A stretch of 64,000 nt of DNA from Woeseiaceae bacterium (GTDB lineage: Bacteria > Pseudomonadota > Gammaproteobacteria > Steroidobacterales > Woeseiaceae): assembly GCA_024640365.1 (NCBI GenBank), contig JAHEFE010000001.1, forward strand, positions 118,348 through 182,347, written 5' to 3'. A program made the position numbers and the translations under genes. The notes beneath the pieces were generated by a model. It was not told the DNA's origin. It saw only the letters and a list, made by a program, of their open reading frames with translations, and made no database searches. Below are positions 28,285 to 40,022 of the stretch, piece after piece (positions within the stretch are counted from its first letter, which is position 1; each line of letters begins with the position of its first letter).

Positions 28285-29810
28285 ACGTGGCTACTGAATT
28301 GGCAACTTCGGTTGTGACGCTACGGCAATTGTTGGACGGATTTGTAGTCGCGCCTGAGATTCCCGTCACTGGTATATCAAGCGACAGTCGCAAACTCACC
28401 AAGGGCGACCTGTTTATTGCGTGTCGCCGGGCTGCCGGGCATGGTCTGGAGTACGCTGACAAGGCTGTTGCGGCGGGTGCATCCGCGATTATTTGGGATT
28501 CAAGTACCGCGACTGTTGCCGACGTGGCCGACTGCGCGGTGCCGACTATTGGCGTAGAGCGATTAGCTGATCACATCGGCGAGATTGCCAATCGTTTTTT
28601 CCACTATCCATCGCGTGATCTCAAGGTATTTGCAGTAACCGGCACGAACGGCAAAACGACGGTCGCGTTACTGGTCGCGCAGTGCCTGAATTTGCTAGGC
28701 AAAACATCTGGCTACGTTGGCACATTAGGCAGTGGTATAGACGAACTGGTTGCCGGTGAAATGACAACGCCGGACTGCATCGAGCTACATCGTTTGCTGG
28801 CTGAATTTCGTGCGGCGGGCGCAGGTTTTGCTGCACTTGAGGTCTCTTCGCATGCACTCCAGCAGGATCGGATCAATGGTATTGCATTTGATACCGTCGC
28901 ATTTACCAACCTGACTCGTGATCATCTCGATTACCACGGTGGCATGCAGAGCTACGGAGAAATCAAAGCAAGATTGTTGCTTGATGCTGGAGCGAAACAT
29001 TGCGTCGTAAATGTTGATGCAGAATTTGGTCAGCAGTTGCTGCTGCGCTGCGGTAAAAATGCGGTCGCTGTTGCCAGTGCTTGTCGTGAGATAGCAAAAG
29101 ACCAACCGTTCATTGTTGCCGCAACGATTACTGCACATCCTGCGGGTTCTGATGTGGCAATCCGCAGCTCCTGGGGCGAGGCCAGTGTGGCTTTGCCGCT
29201 GGTGGGTGAATTTAACGTTGCCAATGCGTTGCTCGCCATTGCGGTACTCGTGCAGCTTGGTGTCACGTTCGAGCAGGCTTGTGCGGCGATGAGTGAAGTT
29301 ACGCCGCCGGCGGGTCGGATGCAGCCAGTGATCCCGGATACAGCTACTTTATTGCCTGTGACCATTGTTGATTTTGCGCACACCGCAGCGGGCCTTGATG
29401 CGGTATTACGAACATTGCGAGTGCATTGTGCTGGTCAATTGTGGTGCGTTTTTGGTTGTGGCGGCGATCGTGATCGCGGCAAGCGAGCTGACATGGGTAA
29501 TACCGTGGCAATTCTGGCTGATCGACTCGTCATCACCAATGACAATCCACGCACAGAAGCGCCTGGCGATATCGTCCAAGACATACTGCGCGGAGTACCG
29601 GCGTCAGCGACCGTTGACGTAATTGAAGACCGTGCAGCGGCCATTGCATATGCTGTGCAACACGCCGCCGTTAACGACACTATTTTGATTGCCGGCAAGG
29701 GCCATGAGCCCTACCAATTGATCGCGGGCAAGAAATTACCATTTCTCGATTACAACGTTGCTCATGCCAATCTTGTGGCACGAGCAGCTCGCGATGGCGA
29801 GGTCCAATGA
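28281..29810 (+). CDS. murE: UDP-MurNAc-tripeptide synthetase MurE
   Basis: A 509-residue Mur ligase. The ATP loop is TGTNGKTT. The motif DNPRTE, which binds meso-diaminopimelate in DAP-type enzymes, shows the third stem-peptide residue is meso-DAP, as expected for a Gram-negative. It adds DAP to UDP-MurNAc-Ala-Glu in the cytoplasm. It overlaps ftsI and murF by 4 bases each. Confidence 0.96.
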   Translation: MNVATELATSVVTLRQLLDGFVVAPEIPVTGISSDSRKLTKGDLFIACRRAAGHGLEYADKAVAAGASAIIWDSSTATVADVADCAVPTIGVERLADHIGEIANRFFHYPSRDLKVFAVTGTNGKTTVALLVAQCLNLLGKTSGYVGTLGSGIDELVAGEMTTPDCIELHRLLAEFRAAGAGFAALEVSSHALQQDRINGIAFDTVAFTNLTRDHLDYHGGMQSYGEIKARLLLDAGAKHCVVNVDAEFGQQLLLRCGKNAVAVASACREIAKDQPFIVAATITAHPAGSDVAIRSSWGEASVALPLVGEFNVANALLAIAVLVQLGVTFEQACAAMSEVTPPAGRMQPVIPDTATLLPVTIVDFAHTAAGLDAVLRTLRVHCAGQLWCVFGCGGDRDRGKRADMGNTVAILADRLVITNDNPRTEAPGDIVQDILRGVPASATVDVIEDRAAAIAYAVQHAAVNDTILIAGKGHEPYQLIAGKKLPFLDYNVAHANLVARAARDGEVQ

Positions 29811-31177
29811 TGGATGGGACGTTGCAGATTGCCGCGCAGCAGATGGACGGAAAACTGATCGGTTCGGACGCGCCGTTTTCCGGTGTAAGCACCGACAGCC
29901 GATTACTAACTGCTGGTGAATTATTCATCGCTTTGCACGGCCCAAATTTCGACGGCAGCAAGTTCGTCGCAATGGCTGCTGACAAGGGAGCTGCCGGGGC
30001 GGTTGTCCAAGAACATGGTCAAAGCGACCTGCCGCAGATTGTGGTTACTGACACACGTAAAGCACTTGGTAAGTTGGCACGTTGCTGGCGCGCCTCGTTG
30101 CCGACTACCGTTGTCGGAGTCACCGGAAGCAACGGCAAGACTACGCTGAAAGAAATGATTGCCGCGTGTTTGTCACAGCTTGGTGCAACTCATGCCACCC
30201 GCGGAAATTTCAATAACGACATCGGTTTACCTTTAATGGTCTTCGAGCTGAATGCTGCGCATCGATTTGCCGTTCTGGAAATGGGCGCCAATCACAAAGG
30301 TGAAATAGCTTATCTCACGTCGATAGCGCAGCCACAGGTTGCAGTTATCAGTAACGCGGGCCCCGCCCATCTCGAGGGGTTTGGGTCGCTGGACGGTGTT
30401 GCCGCCGCCAAGGGTGAGTTGTTAGCTGCGGATTTGGTTGCAGCTGTGTTGAATGCAGACGACAAATATTTCTCCTATTGGGTCGAACAGGCTGAGGGTA
30501 CGCCGGTGCTCAGTTTTGGTCTGGGTCCGCACGCCGATGTGTACGCTGACAAAATCGAGTTGCGGACCGCTGGCAGTCAATTCGAACTGCATGCAGGCGG
30601 AGAAACATTGCATGTCAATCTGAATTTCGTCGGCGAGCACAATGTTTTGAATGCCTGCGGTGCTGCGGCAGTTGCTTCCGCTCTGGGAGCTGATTTGCAG
30701 CAAATCAAAAAAGGATTGGAATCAGCGCGGCCGGTTGGCGGGCGTTTGCGAGTGGTCGCGGGCGTTAATGATTGCACTATTTACGATGATAGCTACAACG
30801 CAAATCCTACGAGCATTATCGCCGCAGCCAAGTTCCTCGTGACCTTGCCGGGGCAAAGCTGGCTTGTGCTTGGAGATATGGGTGAGCTCGGAGCTAACGC
30901 GGTTGCGTTACATGCGGACCTTGGTCGGGTGCTGGGCAAAGTCGGCGTAGATCGTTTGTTCGTTTGTGGAGAACTGATGCGCAACACGGCTGAGGCTTTT
31001 GGTCGCGGTGCGCACTGGTTTGACGATAAGAGTGAGTTAATCGACGCACTGCGGGAAGCGGTGGTTAGCACAACCAACTTGCTCATTAAGGGGTCCCGGC
31101 TGATGCGTATGGAAGAGATAGTTGCTGCTCTGCAAGTCGATGCGGTTTCGGCTGGCGATAAAAGAGAGGCGTGCTAA
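29807..31177 (+). CDS. murF: UDP-MurNAc-tripeptide D-Ala-D-Ala ligase MurF
   Basis: A 456-residue Mur ligase with ATP loop [11 protein letters not shown], central motif [10 protein letters not shown] and the C-terminal segment YDDSYNANP that contacts the nucleotide. It attaches D-Ala-D-Ala (made by the Ddl encoded at 38221) to the tripeptide, finishing the soluble precursor. Its stop TAA shares a base with the mraY ATG. Confidence 0.96.
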   Translation: MMDGTLQIAAQQMDGKLIGSDAPFSGVSTDSRLLTAGELFIALHGPNFDGSKFVAMAADKGAAGAVVQEHGQSDLPQIVVTDTRKALGKLARCWRASLPTTVVGVTGSNGKTTLKEMIAACLSQLGATHATRGNFNNDIGLPLMVFELNAAHRFAVLEMGANHKGEIAYLTSIAQPQVAVISNAGPAHLEGFGSLDGVAAAKGELLAADLVAAVLNADDKYFSYWVEQAEGTPVLSFGLGPHADVYADKIELRTAGSQFELHAGGETLHVNLNFVGEHNVLNACGAAAVASALGADLQQIKKGLESARPVGGRLRVVAGVNDCTIYDDSYNANPTSIIAAAKFLVTLPGQSWLVLGDMGELGANAVALHADLGRVLGKVGVDRLFVCGELMRNTAEAFGRGAHWFDDKSELIDALREAVVSTTNLLIKGSRLMRMEEIVAALQVDAVSAGDKREAC

Positions 31178-32259
31178 TGCTGTTGTATCTGACAGAGTAC
31201 CTGACGCAGTTTGAATCTGCCTTTAACGTCTTCAATTACCTGACGATGCGAGCAATCCTCGGTGCATTGACTGCGCTGGTTATCTGTTTTGCGGTGGGTC
31301 CTCGCATGATTGCCAAGCTCAGCTTTCATCAAGTTGGACAAACCGTCAGGCTGGACGGTCCCGAGTCGCATTTGCCAAAAGCCGGCACGCCGACGATGGG
31401 AGGTGCGCTGATTTTGACTGCTATTACGATCAGTACTTTGTTGTGGGCGGATTTGAACAACAAATATATCTGGGTGATTTTAGGCGTGACCTTGGCTTTC
31501 GGGGTGATCGGTTATGTTGATGATTACAAAAAACTTGTTCTGAAGAATTCCAAAGGTCTTGTTGCTCGATACAAATTTTTCTGGCAGTCGGTCTCGGCGC
31601 TGGCGGCAGGCATAGCGTTATACATGATCTCCGATGATGCGGTCAGTACGTCATTACTAATTCCGTATTTCAAGAATCTCGTTATTCCTCTCGGCATGTT
31701 GCAGATTGCCTTAACGTTTTTTGTGATCGTTGGCTCCAGCAATGCCGTCAATTTGACCGATGGGCTCGACGGTCTCGCGATAATGCCGACTGTTCTCGTT
31801 GGTGGAGCATTGGGCATATTTGCTTATGTTACCGGCAACGTGAATTTTGCGGAGTACCTCAGTATTCCGTATGTCCGCGGTAGCGGCGAAGTCCTGGTTT
31901 TTTGTACGGCGATGGCGGGAGCGGGCCTCGGATTTCTTTGGTTCAACACTTATCCAGCACAAGTCTTCATGGGTGATATCGGTGCGTTGTCACTTGGTGC
32001 AGCGCTTGGTGTCGTGGCTGTGGTCGTACGTCAGGAACTCGTCTTGATGATCATGGGTGGGGTATTTGTTGTTGAGACCTTATCGGTAGTTATCCAGGTC
32101 GCCTCGTTCAAATTAACCGGGCGGCGCGTGTTTCGCATGGCGCCCCTGCATCACCACTACGAGCTCAAAGGTTGGGCTGAGCCCAAAGTAATTGTCCGTT
32201 TCTGGATCATCACCGTGATCCTGGTTTTGATTGGTCTGGCAAGTCTGAAGATCCGATGA
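31177..32259 (+). CDS. mraY: Phospho-MurNAc-pentapeptide translocase MraY
   Basis: A 360-residue membrane enzyme (E. coli MraY 360) with ten helices. ATG at 31177 gives MLLYLTEYL as in the family; a GTG two codons earlier is less likely. Active-site motifs are [21 protein letters not shown] and the HHHYELKGW loop. It moves phospho-MurNAc-pentapeptide onto undecaprenyl phosphate to make lipid I. It overlaps murD by 4 bases. Confidence 0.97.
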   Translation: MLLYLTEYLTQFESAFNVFNYLTMRAILGALTALVICFAVGPRMIAKLSFHQVGQTVRLDGPESHLPKAGTPTMGGALILTAITISTLLWADLNNKYIWVILGVTLAFGVIGYVDDYKKLVLKNSKGLVARYKFFWQSVSALAAGIALYMISDDAVSTSLLIPYFKNLVIPLGMLQIALTFFVIVGSSNAVNLTDGLDGLAIMPTVLVGGALGIFAYVTGNVNFAEYLSIPYVRGSGEVLVFCTAMAGAGLGFLWFNTYPAQVFMGDIGALSLGAALGVVAVVVRQELVLMIMGGVFVVETLSVVIQVASFKLTGRRVFRMAPLHHHYELKGWAEPKVIVRFWIITVILVLIGLASLKIR

Positions 32260-33647
32260 TGGCGCTGCAGAAAAAAAGGCAAGCCTCTCAGGGGCAAACA
32301 GCGAAGGCTCGCGATGCGGGCGGGGATCGCTGTGACCTTGTGATGGGCCTGGGCGTCACAGGATTGTCATTTGCGCGTTACTTGCAACGCAGTGGTGCCA
32401 AGGCGCGTTTTGTTGATACGCGCAATGATCCGCCGGGCCAGGCCGAGCTCAAAGCATTGTTACCCGATGTTGTCTTGAACGTTGGCAAACCGTCCCCGGA
32501 CCTGCTCGACAATGTACAACGCATTATGGTGTCACCCGGTATCAGTGACAGTGATTCCTTGCTGGTAGAAGCACGGCGGCGCGGTATCGAAATCGTTTCG
32601 GATATCGAATTGTTTGCAAAGGCTGCCAAAGCACCATTCATTGCGATTACGGGGTCGAATGGCAAAAGCACCGTGACCACCTTGCTCGGCCTCATGTGCG
32701 ATGCCGCAGGTTTGCGCGGCCTGACCGGCGGTAATCTGGGGCGTCCCGCGCTCGATCTGTTGGTTGATGAAAAACCAGAGTTCTATGTGCTTGAGTTATC
32801 GAGCTTTCAGTTGCAGCGCACGGCAACGCTACCGGCGGCCGTATCTGTATTGCTGAATATCTCTCCTGATCACATTGATTGGCACGGCAGTGAAGAGGCG
32901 TACATCGAAGCCAAGTATCGCGTTTATAAGGATGCTCAGGCGGTGGTCATCAATCGCGACGAGCCACCTGCTGTTTCGCGTATAGCGCACGCGCGACAGG
33001 TAATTAGCTTCGGTGCAGATGAGCCCGCGGAGGATCAGTACGGTCTGCGCGTCGTTGATGGCGTTACCTACCTCGCACGCGGCAAGCAATTGCTGCTGGC
33101 GACACACGAAGTGGCTATGCGCGGTCGCCACAATTACCTCAATTCACTGGCCGCAATGGCGGTTGGAGAGTTAATGGGGTTGCCACTGCCAGCGATGCTG
33201 CAAGTACTACACGAGTTTCCAGGGCTGCCGCACCGTATGCGGCACGTGGCAACCCGCCGCGGTGTTGAATACATCAATGACTCGAAGGCAACAAACACTG
33301 GTGCGGCCATCGCGTCGGTTGAGTCTATCGATACCATGCTGGTCTTGATCGGTGGTGGCGATGGCAAGGGCGGCGATTTTACGTCGCTGGCCAACGCATT
33401 ACGGGGCAAACTTCGAGCCGCCGTATTAATGGGTAAGGACGCCGACAAGATGGCGCTGGCATTTGACGGCCTTGCACCGATAGCGCACGTGGCTGACATG
33501 CAGACGGCAGTTGAGCGGGCGGCTGAATTTGCCGTATCCGGCGACACTGTACTGCTGGCACCAGCCTGCGCCAGCCTCGATCAATATAAAAATTATGCCG
33601 AACGCGGTGATATGTTTGCTCATTATGCGGAGGCATTGCGGTCGTGA
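32256..33647 (+). CDS. murD: UDP-MurNAc-Ala D-Glu ligase MurD
   Basis: A 463-residue Mur ligase with ATP loop [13 protein letters not shown] and the C-terminal [12 protein letters not shown]. The first 25 residues (basic, Gln/Lys rich) precede the Rossmann start [11 protein letters not shown] and extend beyond the usual N terminus. The 4-base overlap with mraY supports ATG 32256, and a second ATG follows at once. It adds D-Glu to UDP-MurNAc-Ala. Confidence 0.95.
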   Translation: MMALQKKRQASQGQTAKARDAGGDRCDLVMGLGVTGLSFARYLQRSGAKARFVDTRNDPPGQAELKALLPDVVLNVGKPSPDLLDNVQRIMVSPGISDSDSLLVEARRRGIEIVSDIELFAKAAKAPFIAITGSNGKSTVTTLLGLMCDAAGLRGLTGGNLGRPALDLLVDEKPEFYVLELSSFQLQRTATLPAAVSVLLNISPDHIDWHGSEEAYIEAKYRVYKDAQAVVINRDEPPAVSRIAHARQVISFGADEPAEDQYGLRVVDGVTYLARGKQLLLATHEVAMRGRHNYLNSLAAMAVGELMGLPLPAMLQVLHEFPGLPHRMRHVATRRGVEYINDSKATNTGAAIASVESIDTMLVLIGGGDGKGGDFTSLANALRGKLRAAVLMGKDADKMALAFDGLAPIAHVADMQTAVERAAEFAVSGDTVLLAPACASLDQYKNYAERGDMFAHYAEALRS

Positions 33648-34834
33648 GTTTACAGAGCGCTACATTCCCGTTTCCCGCGTACCTTAAGTCGCCGTTGCAG
33701 ATTAACGGGCCGTTACTGACGATCAGTCTGGTGTTATTACTGGGCGGAATGGTCGTGCTGGCATCGGCGTCAGTATCGGTATCTGATCGCAATTTTGGTG
33801 ATCCGTTTTTCTACGTCGAGCGCCAGGCACTCGCTGCCCTCATCGGCTTGTCGATCGGAGGAATGTGTCTGTTTATTCCGATGCGAGTCTGGCAATCACT
33901 CAGTTTGCTATTTGCACTCATTGCCCTGGCATTGCTCGTGCTTGTTCTATTGCCCGGTATTGGTACCTCTGTGAATGGCAGTACCCGCTGGCTACGACTC
34001 GGATTCATGAATGTGCAGGTTTCTGAGCCAGCTCGTCTTTGTATGATGATATATCTCGCGGGTTATCTCGTGCGTCGCAATCGATCATTGCGCGAAGAAT
34101 TTACCGGCTTTTTACGCCCCATGATTCTATTGACCTTCGCGTGCTTATTGTTGCTAGTGGAGCCGGATTTCGGCGCGACAATTGTGTTGCTTGCTACGTC
34201 TCTGGCGATGCTGTTTGTTGCAGGCGCGCGCATTCGCGATTTCGCGTTGTTCTTTGTAGGCGCCGTTATCGCAATGGCTCTGTTAGCGATTGCGTCACCG
34301 TATCGCATGAAGCGCCTCACCGGTTTTCTTGATCCCTGGGCCGACCCGCTCGATTCGGGTTTTCAGCTGATTCAGTCCTTGATCGCCATTGGTCGTGGTG
34401 AGTGGTTCGGTGTCGGTCTGGGAAGTAGTGTGCAAAAACTTTTCTACTTGCCTGAGGCGCATACCGATTTTGTATTTGCCGTATTCGCCGAAGAGTTTGG
34501 TCTGGTGGGTTGTGTTGTATTGATCAGTTTATTCCTGGCGTTGTTGTGGCGGATTATTCTGGTTGCACGACATGCCGCAAATGTCGAGCGCTTTTTTGAG
34601 GCCTACCTCGCTGTAGGTATCGGTACCTGGCTCGGTTTCCAGGCATTTATCAACATTGGCGTAAACATGGGTCTGCTCCCTACCAAGGGCTTGACGCTGC
34701 CGCTCATTAGCTACGGCCGCAGCAGTCTGATCGTTGCGTTGATCAGCATAGGTCTGTTGTTACGCATACATCATGAGCTGGTGACTGATAGTCAGCCACT
34801 CAATCGTCGTCGAAGTGGAGGGCGCCGCATATGA
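33644..34834 (+). CDS. ftsW: Septal peptidoglycan glycosyltransferase FtsW
   Basis: A 396-residue SEDS-family membrane protein with about ten helices. Conserved pieces are LGGMVVLASASV, RQALAALIG, the catalytic loop region around VEPDFGATIVLLATS and LPTKGLTLPLISYGRSS. It polymerises glycan strands at the septum together with FtsI. The start is GTG overlapping the murD stop; the 3' end overlaps murG. Confidence 0.95.
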   Translation: MSLQSATFPFPAYLKSPLQINGPLLTISLVLLLGGMVVLASASVSVSDRNFGDPFFYVERQALAALIGLSIGGMCLFIPMRVWQSLSLLFALIALALLVLVLLPGIGTSVNGSTRWLRLGFMNVQVSEPARLCMMIYLAGYLVRRNRSLREEFTGFLRPMILLTFACLLLLVEPDFGATIVLLATSLAMLFVAGARIRDFALFFVGAVIAMALLAIASPYRMKRLTGFLDPWADPLDSGFQLIQSLIAIGRGEWFGVGLGSSVQKLFYLPEAHTDFVFAVFAEEFGLVGCVVLISLFLALLWRIILVARHAANVERFFEAYLAVGIGTWLGFQAFINIGVNMGLLPTKGLTLPLISYGRSSLIVALISIGLLLRIHHELVTDSQPLNRRRSGGRRI

Positions 34835-35919
34835 GCGCTCGCCCGATTCTCATTATGGCAGGCGGCACTGGCGGCCACGTCTACCCGGCTCTGGCTGTCG
34901 CCGGCGCGTTGCAGCAGGCTTCCCAGCAGATCGTTTGGCTGGGTACGCAGCGCGGCATTGAGGCGCGACTGGTGCCAGCAGCCGGTATAGATATTGAATG
35001 GATTAGCATTCGTGGCTTGCGCGGCAAGGGGTTCGCATCATTGTTGCTGGCTCCATTTCGCCTGGTCTGGGCTTTGCTGCAATCGTTACGCGTGATGTGG
35101 CGAATTCGTCCTGCGGCGGTTCTTGGTATGGGTGGATTTGTGAGCGGACCAGGCGGTCTCGCTGCGTGGTTGTCGTTCTGCCCACTCGTTATCCATGAGC
35201 AAAATGCTGTTGCAGGGATGACTAACCGATTATTGGCCCGTTTTGCGAAAGTTGTATTGCAGGCATTTTCCGGCAGCTTTCCGGAGCGGATCAAGGCACG
35301 GACCGTCGGCAATCCAGTGCGTGAAGACATAGCCGCGCTTGCACCTCCACGCGATCGATTCGCGGCGCGCGAGGGCCGTTTACGCGTCCTCGTCCTGGGT
35401 GGTAGTCAGGGTGCCCTGATTCTGAATCGCACAGTGCCCGGTGCATTGTCGAAATTGCCCAGAGAAAAGCGTCCGCTAGTGCGGCATCAGGCGGGTCCGG
35501 CGACCATCGACACGGCGCGCAGAAATTACGAATTGCATGAAATTGATGTCGATCTGGTTCCCTATATCGACGATATGGCTGAGGCCTACGCATGGGCTGA
35601 TCTTGTCATTTGCAGAGCAGGTGCATTGACCGTTGCAGAATTATCCGCCGCGGGTGTGCCCGCTATTTTTGTACCGTTTGCTCTAGCCGTTGATGATCAT
35701 CAAACGGCTAATGCGCGTGCTTTGGAACGAGCCGGCGCCGCCATAATAATTGCTGAGCGTGGGTTTAATGCCACGACACTGGCTGCCGCTCTGCAGCAGT
35801 GGCTAAGTAGTCGGGCGGAACTTGCGGCCAAGGCCGAGCTCGCTCGCGAGCAGGCACAACCCCTGGCATTGCAACGTATCACCAAGATTTGCCTGCAGGC
35901 AGCGGGGGTGACGACATGA
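34831..35919 (+). CDS. murG: UDP-GlcNAc:lipid I GlcNAc transferase MurG
   Basis: A 362-residue GT-B glycosyltransferase. It has the N-terminal [14 protein letters not shown] loop, [21 protein letters not shown] and, in the C domain, LVLGGSQGA and the [11 protein letters not shown] donor-binding segment. At the inner face of the membrane it turns lipid I into lipid II. It overlaps murC by 4 bases (ATGA). Confidence 0.96.
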   Translation: MSARPILIMAGGTGGHVYPALAVAGALQQASQQIVWLGTQRGIEARLVPAAGIDIEWISIRGLRGKGFASLLLAPFRLVWALLQSLRVMWRIRPAAVLGMGGFVSGPGGLAAWLSFCPLVIHEQNAVAGMTNRLLARFAKVVLQAFSGSFPERIKARTVGNPVREDIAALAPPRDRFAAREGRLRVLVLGGSQGALILNRTVPGALSKLPREKRPLVRHQAGPATIDTARRNYELHEIDVDLVPYIDDMAEAYAWADLVICRAGALTVAELSAAGVPAIFVPFALAVDDHQTANARALERAGAAIIIAERGFNATTLAAALQQWLSSRAELAAKAELAREQAQPLALQRITKICLQAAGVTT

Positions 35920-37331
35920 TTGATCGTATGCGTCGCATCAATACAGTTCACTTTGTTGGCATCGGTGGTTCCGGTATGTCTGGCATTGCCGAGGTGATGC
36001 TGAGTCTTGGCTACGCAGTGCAGGGTTCGGATCTGCGTACCAACACCCAGACGCGTCGTCTGAGTTCGCTTGGAGCGACCGTGATCGTCGGCCACGAAGA
36101 AGCAAATGTGCGCAACGCGGATGTCGTCGTCGTATCCAGCGCGGTCAAAGAGACCAACCCCGAGGTAGTTGCTGCTCATGAACGCCGTTTGCCGGTTGTG
36201 CAGCGTGCCGAAATGTTGGCCGAGCTAATGCGCTTCCGTTATTCGGTTGCTGTAGCAGGTACTCACGGCAAAACCACGACGACCAGCCTGGTTGCAAGCA
36301 TTCTGGCAGAAGGCGGCCTGGATCCTACCTATGTTATCGGCGGTCGCCTCAAATCGAGTGATAGCAACGCGCGGCTCGGACAAGGCAAGTACCTGGTGGC
36401 CGAGGCTGATGAAAGTGACGCTTCTTTCATGCATCTGTTGCCGATGATTGCCATTGTTACCAACGTCGATGCCGATCACATGTCCACTTACGATGGCGAC
36501 CTGGAAAAGCTGCACAGCAGCTTTGTGAGCTTCCTGCATAACTTGCCGTTCTACGGCTTGGCAATTATGTGCATCGACGATGTCGGCGTTAATACGATCA
36601 TAGGTCGGGTTGGTCGTTCAGTGGTGACCTACGGCATCGACAGCGACGCTGATATTCGCGCCGAAGATATCGAATTTACAGGTTCGAGCACGCGCTTTAC
36701 GGTTGTGCACAAAGATCGTGATACACGCATGACGGTCCGGTTAGAACTGCCTGGGTTGCACAACGTTCGTAATGCGCTGGCAGCGATCGCTGTTGCTGAT
36801 GAGTTGGGAATCAGTTCAGAGGCGGTCACTACGGCGTTGGAAAAATTCCAGGGCATTGATCGCCGCTTCCAGGCTTTGGGTGAGATTTCTGTCGCTGGTA
36901 ATCAGGTCATGCTCGTTGATGATTATGGACACCATCCGACCGAAGTTGCGGCCACATTGGAAGCAGCCAGAGCTGGCTGGCCCGACAAGCGCCTGGTGCT
37001 GATATTCCAGCCACATCGCTATACCCGTACCAACGATTTGCTGGATGATTTCGCAGCGGTTTTATCCGTCGTCGATGTGCTTATATTGCTGGAAGTATAT
37101 GCCGCGGGCGAGACGCCGATCACGGGTGCTGACGGTCGTTCATTGGCACGTGCAATACGCAATCGTGGTTTGATTGAACCAGTGTTCGTTGAGCAGTTAC
37201 AGCAATTGCCAGAAGTGTTGCCTGGCTTGTTGCAGGATGGCGATCTGCTGTTGACGATGGGTGCCGGTGATATCGGTGCGTTCGCCAATACGCTGCCAGA
37301 GATTTTTGGCAGCACCCAGGTGAAGTCATGA
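35916..37331 (+). CDS. murC: UDP-MurNAc L-Ala ligase MurC
   Basis: A 471-residue Mur ligase. ATG at 35916 overlaps the murG stop by 4 bases and gives [18 protein letters not shown], the family N terminus; an upstream in-frame GTG lies inside murG. The ATP loop is [11 protein letters not shown], and [14 protein letters not shown] marks the C-terminal domain. It adds L-Ala, the first stem residue. murB follows with a 4-base overlap. Confidence 0.96.
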   Translation: MIDRMRRINTVHFVGIGGSGMSGIAEVMLSLGYAVQGSDLRTNTQTRRLSSLGATVIVGHEEANVRNADVVVVSSAVKETNPEVVAAHERRLPVVQRAEMLAELMRFRYSVAVAGTHGKTTTTSLVASILAEGGLDPTYVIGGRLKSSDSNARLGQGKYLVAEADESDASFMHLLPMIAIVTNVDADHMSTYDGDLEKLHSSFVSFLHNLPFYGLAIMCIDDVGVNTIIGRVGRSVVTYGIDSDADIRAEDIEFTGSSTRFTVVHKDRDTRMTVRLELPGLHNVRNALAAIAVADELGISSEAVTTALEKFQGIDRRFQALGEISVAGNQVMLVDDYGHHPTEVAATLEAARAGWPDKRLVLIFQPHRYTRTNDLLDDFAAVLSVVDVLILLEVYAAGETPITGADGRSLARAIRNRGLIEPVFVEQLQQLPEVLPGLLQDGDLLLTMGAGDIGAFANTLPEIFGSTQVKS

Positions 37332-38224
37332 ACGTTGCGATGCAGACAGCGGGTGTTTATGCCGACCTGCGGCACAACGAGCCCATGAGTAAGCACACCT
37401 CATGGCGCGTCGGTGGGCCGGCGGAATGCTTCTTTAAGCCAACGTCGGTGACCGAGCTTGCGAATTTCCTGCGCGAACTGGAATCCAATACAGAGATTTT
37501 CTGGTTCGGACTTGGCAGCAATTTGCTGGTACGTGACGGTGGGTTGCGTGGCGTTGTCATAGCCACAACAGGTCTTGAAAAGAAACTCGAACGCATTGAC
37601 GCGACGACGTTACGTGTCGCTGCTGGTGTGCCATGTACGACGCTTGCGAGACAATGCATACGCTGGGAGCTTGGGCCGGCCGAATTCTTCGCCGGTATAC
37701 CGGGCTCTGTCGGTGGTGCGCTCGCAATGAACGCTGGCGCTCACGGTGGAGAAACCTGGGAGCGGGTTCGTTCGGTACGCACCATCGATCGTCATGGAAT
37801 TATTCGTGAGCGCCTGCCCGAAGATTATAAAGTCGCTTACCGGAGTGTTCAGGGACCGGCCGACGAGTGGTTTATCGAAGCGACGCTTGGTTTTGATCCG
37901 GACGCCGAAGCCAGCATGGATACGCTTAAGACGATGCTGGAGCGTCGCAAGCAAACCCAACCGCTGGGCTTGCCCAGTTGCGGCTCTGTGTTCCGCAATC
38001 CCCCGGGTGATTTCGCCGCTCGTTTGATCGAAACCGCCGGGCTCAAGGGGCATCGCATTGGCGGTGCCGAAGTATCAACGAAGCATGCCAATTTCATAAT
38101 CAACGCAGATAATGCGACAGCGACGGATATTGAGGCGTTGATTGACCATGTGCGCGCCACAGTTGCGAGCACCCACGGTGTCGAGTTGCGTCATGAAGTG
38201 CGTATTGTGGGAGAACGCAAGTGA
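37328..38224 (+). CDS. murB: UDP-N-acetylenolpyruvoylglucosamine reductase MurB (short type)
   Basis: A 298-residue flavoenzyme that reduces the MurA product to UDP-MurNAc. FAD-binding elements are [24 protein letters not shown] and [23 protein letters not shown]. The catalytic Ser lies in CGSVFRNP and the final Glu region is near the C terminus. At 298 residues, with GSVFRNP...LIETAGLKG, it is the shorter type II architecture known from Gram-positives, not the 340-residue E. coli type. It is coupled to murC and ddl. Confidence 0.94.
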   Translation: MNVAMQTAGVYADLRHNEPMSKHTSWRVGGPAECFFKPTSVTELANFLRELESNTEIFWFGLGSNLLVRDGGLRGVVIATTGLEKKLERIDATTLRVAAGVPCTTLARQCIRWELGPAEFFAGIPGSVGGALAMNAGAHGGETWERVRSVRTIDRHGIIRERLPEDYKVAYRSVQGPADEWFIEATLGFDPDAEASMDTLKTMLERRKQTQPLGLPSCGSVFRNPPGDFAARLIETAGLKGHRIGGAEVSTKHANFIINADNATATDIEALIDHVRATVASTHGVELRHEVRIVGERK

Positions 38225-39213
38225 GCGATTTTGCGACCCACGAACAGCGTATTGAGATCACAAGTCCGGATGAATTCGGCAAGGTCGCCGTGTTATTAGG
38301 TGGCAGCTCCAGCGAGCGTGAGGTTTCATTGCAGACTGGCACGGCGGTGTTAGCCGCGCTGCAGTCGTTGGGTGTGGATGCACATGCGTTCGATCCAGCG
38401 GAACTGGATATGGCGGTTTTCATGAGTCGTGGCTTCAATCGCGCCTGGATTGCGTTGCACGGCGCCAATGGTGAAGACGGTACGATTCAGGGTGCACTGC
38501 AATGGCTGGGCGTGCCGTATACGGGTAGTGGTGTCTTGGCATCAGCGCTCGCAATGGACAAGGTTCGCAGCAAGCATTTGTTTGCGGCGGCCGATATAGC
38601 GACGCCTGAATACTGTGTTTTGCATTCACGTCACGACGCGGCGATCGCATTGGAGCAACTCGGCTTGCCTTTGATCATGAAGCCAGCATCGCAGGGATCA
38701 AGTGTCGGCATGAGCAAGGTCTTTAGCCGGGATGAACTCAACGCAGCATACGACCTCGCATCTGACTTCGGTGATGATGTAATAGCCGAACGATGCATAG
38801 TAGGTGATGAAGTGACGGTCGCGATACTGCAGGGTGAGGCGCTGCCGAGTATTCGTATTGAAACACCGCGAGTATTTTACGACTACAGAGCCAAGTACGA
38901 ATCAGATACAACGCTGTACCACGTGCCGGCAACTCTTGATGTTGCCCTCGAGCAGCGATATGCAGATCTCGCACTTGCTGCATTCAGGGAGCTGGGCTGC
39001 AGTGGTTGGGGTCGGGTCGATTTCATGACTGGTGCCGACGGTCAACCACAAGTGTTGGAGGTCAATACGGTTCCTGGTATGACCAGCCACAGCCTGGTTC
39101 CTATGGCAGCAAAAGCTTGCGACATAAGTTTTCCGGCGCTTTGCTGGCGCATTCTCGAAACAAGTTTCCAGACTGAACATGTTTACGCGATGCAGGGAGG
39201 TGCCCAGCAATGA
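38221..39213 (+). CDS. ddl: D-alanine--D-alanine ligase
   Basis: A 330-residue ATP-grasp ligase. The start is GTG overlapping murB by 4 bases. Motifs: VLLGGSSSEREVSL, HGANGEDGTIQG, LIMKPASQGSSVGMSKV and the C-terminal EVNTVPGMTSHSL with the catalytic loop Ser. It joins two D-Ala for MurF. In E. coli this position is ddlB. It overlaps ftsQ by 4 bases. Confidence 0.95.
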   Translation: MSDFATHEQRIEITSPDEFGKVAVLLGGSSSEREVSLQTGTAVLAALQSLGVDAHAFDPAELDMAVFMSRGFNRAWIALHGANGEDGTIQGALQWLGVPYTGSGVLASALAMDKVRSKHLFAAADIATPEYCVLHSRHDAAIALEQLGLPLIMKPASQGSSVGMSKVFSRDELNAAYDLASDFGDDVIAERCIVGDEVTVAILQGEALPSIRIETPRVFYDYRAKYESDTTLYHVPATLDVALEQRYADLALAAFRELGCSGWGRVDFMTGADGQPQVLEVNTVPGMTSHSLVPMAAKACDISFPALCWRILETSFQTEHVYAMQGGAQQ

Positions 39214-40022
39214 AACGTAAACAGGCCAATCGGCGCAAACAGCAGAAAGTGAGCCGTATCAAATGGCCTCATATTCCAATGGCCCGAATCTTTGGAGTGG
39301 CTGCTGCGAGCGCATTCGTTTACATGACGTATCACTTCGCAACCGTGCTCCTCGATACACCGATTAATTCAGTCACGATCGATGGTCCGTTTCAACGCGT
39401 GACCGCGTTACAAATTGAAGAAGCGATGAGCGACGAGCTCGACGCAGGATTCCTGACTGCGAGGCTGACGAGGATTCAGAAAGAAATCGTTGCGCTGCCC
39501 TGGATCGATCGAGCGACTGTAACCCGTGAGTGGCCGAGCCGAATCCACGTCAGCGTGACCGAGCAAATTCCGGCAGCGGCTTGGGGTGAGCGTGGATTAT
39601 TGAATACGCGTGGCGAACTGTTTGTCACCGACGCGCGTCATGTGCCAGCCGAGTTGCCGCATTTGAGCGGCCCTGAAGAACGTGCGGACGATGTGGCCAG
39701 GCGCTACATATTCCTGCGGGAACATCTGATACCGATTGGACTGAATATCCGTTCCCTGAATCTTGATGCGCGCGGTGCATGGAGACTGGTTTTGCAAAAC
39801 GGCGTCGAGGTGCGTCTCGGACGGAAGGATGTCGATAGCCGTACGGATTTATTTTTTGATGTCGTCGCCAACCTCGTAACGAGTCGTGCGGCGGAAATTG
39901 ATTTCGTTGATATGCGTTACAGCAACGGTTTCAGCATCGGCTGGAAATCAGGAGAGGGCGCGCCGCTAGAGGACGTGTCAATGGAGAAACCCAAAATGTT
40001 GGCTGCCAGAGAGAGCGACTGA
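39210..40022 (+). CDS. ftsQ: Cell division protein FtsQ
   Basis: A 270-residue bitopic protein: a very basic cytoplasmic tail (KRKQANRRKQQKVSR), a membrane helix at about residues 29-48, a POTRA domain (about 50-120, starting VTIDGPF) and the beta domain. It is the scaffold of FtsQLB. The stop is followed directly by the ftsA ATG with no gap. Confidence 0.94.
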   Translation: MKRKQANRRKQQKVSRIKWPHIPMARIFGVAAASAFVYMTYHFATVLLDTPINSVTIDGPFQRVTALQIEEAMSDELDAGFLTARLTRIQKEIVALPWIDRATVTREWPSRIHVSVTEQIPAAAWGERGLLNTRGELFVTDARHVPAELPHLSGPEERADDVARRYIFLREHLIPIGLNIRSLNLDARGAWRLVLQNGVEVRLGRKDVDSRTDLFFDVVANLVTSRAAEIDFVDMRYSNGFSIGWKSGEGAPLEDVSMEKPKMLAARESD

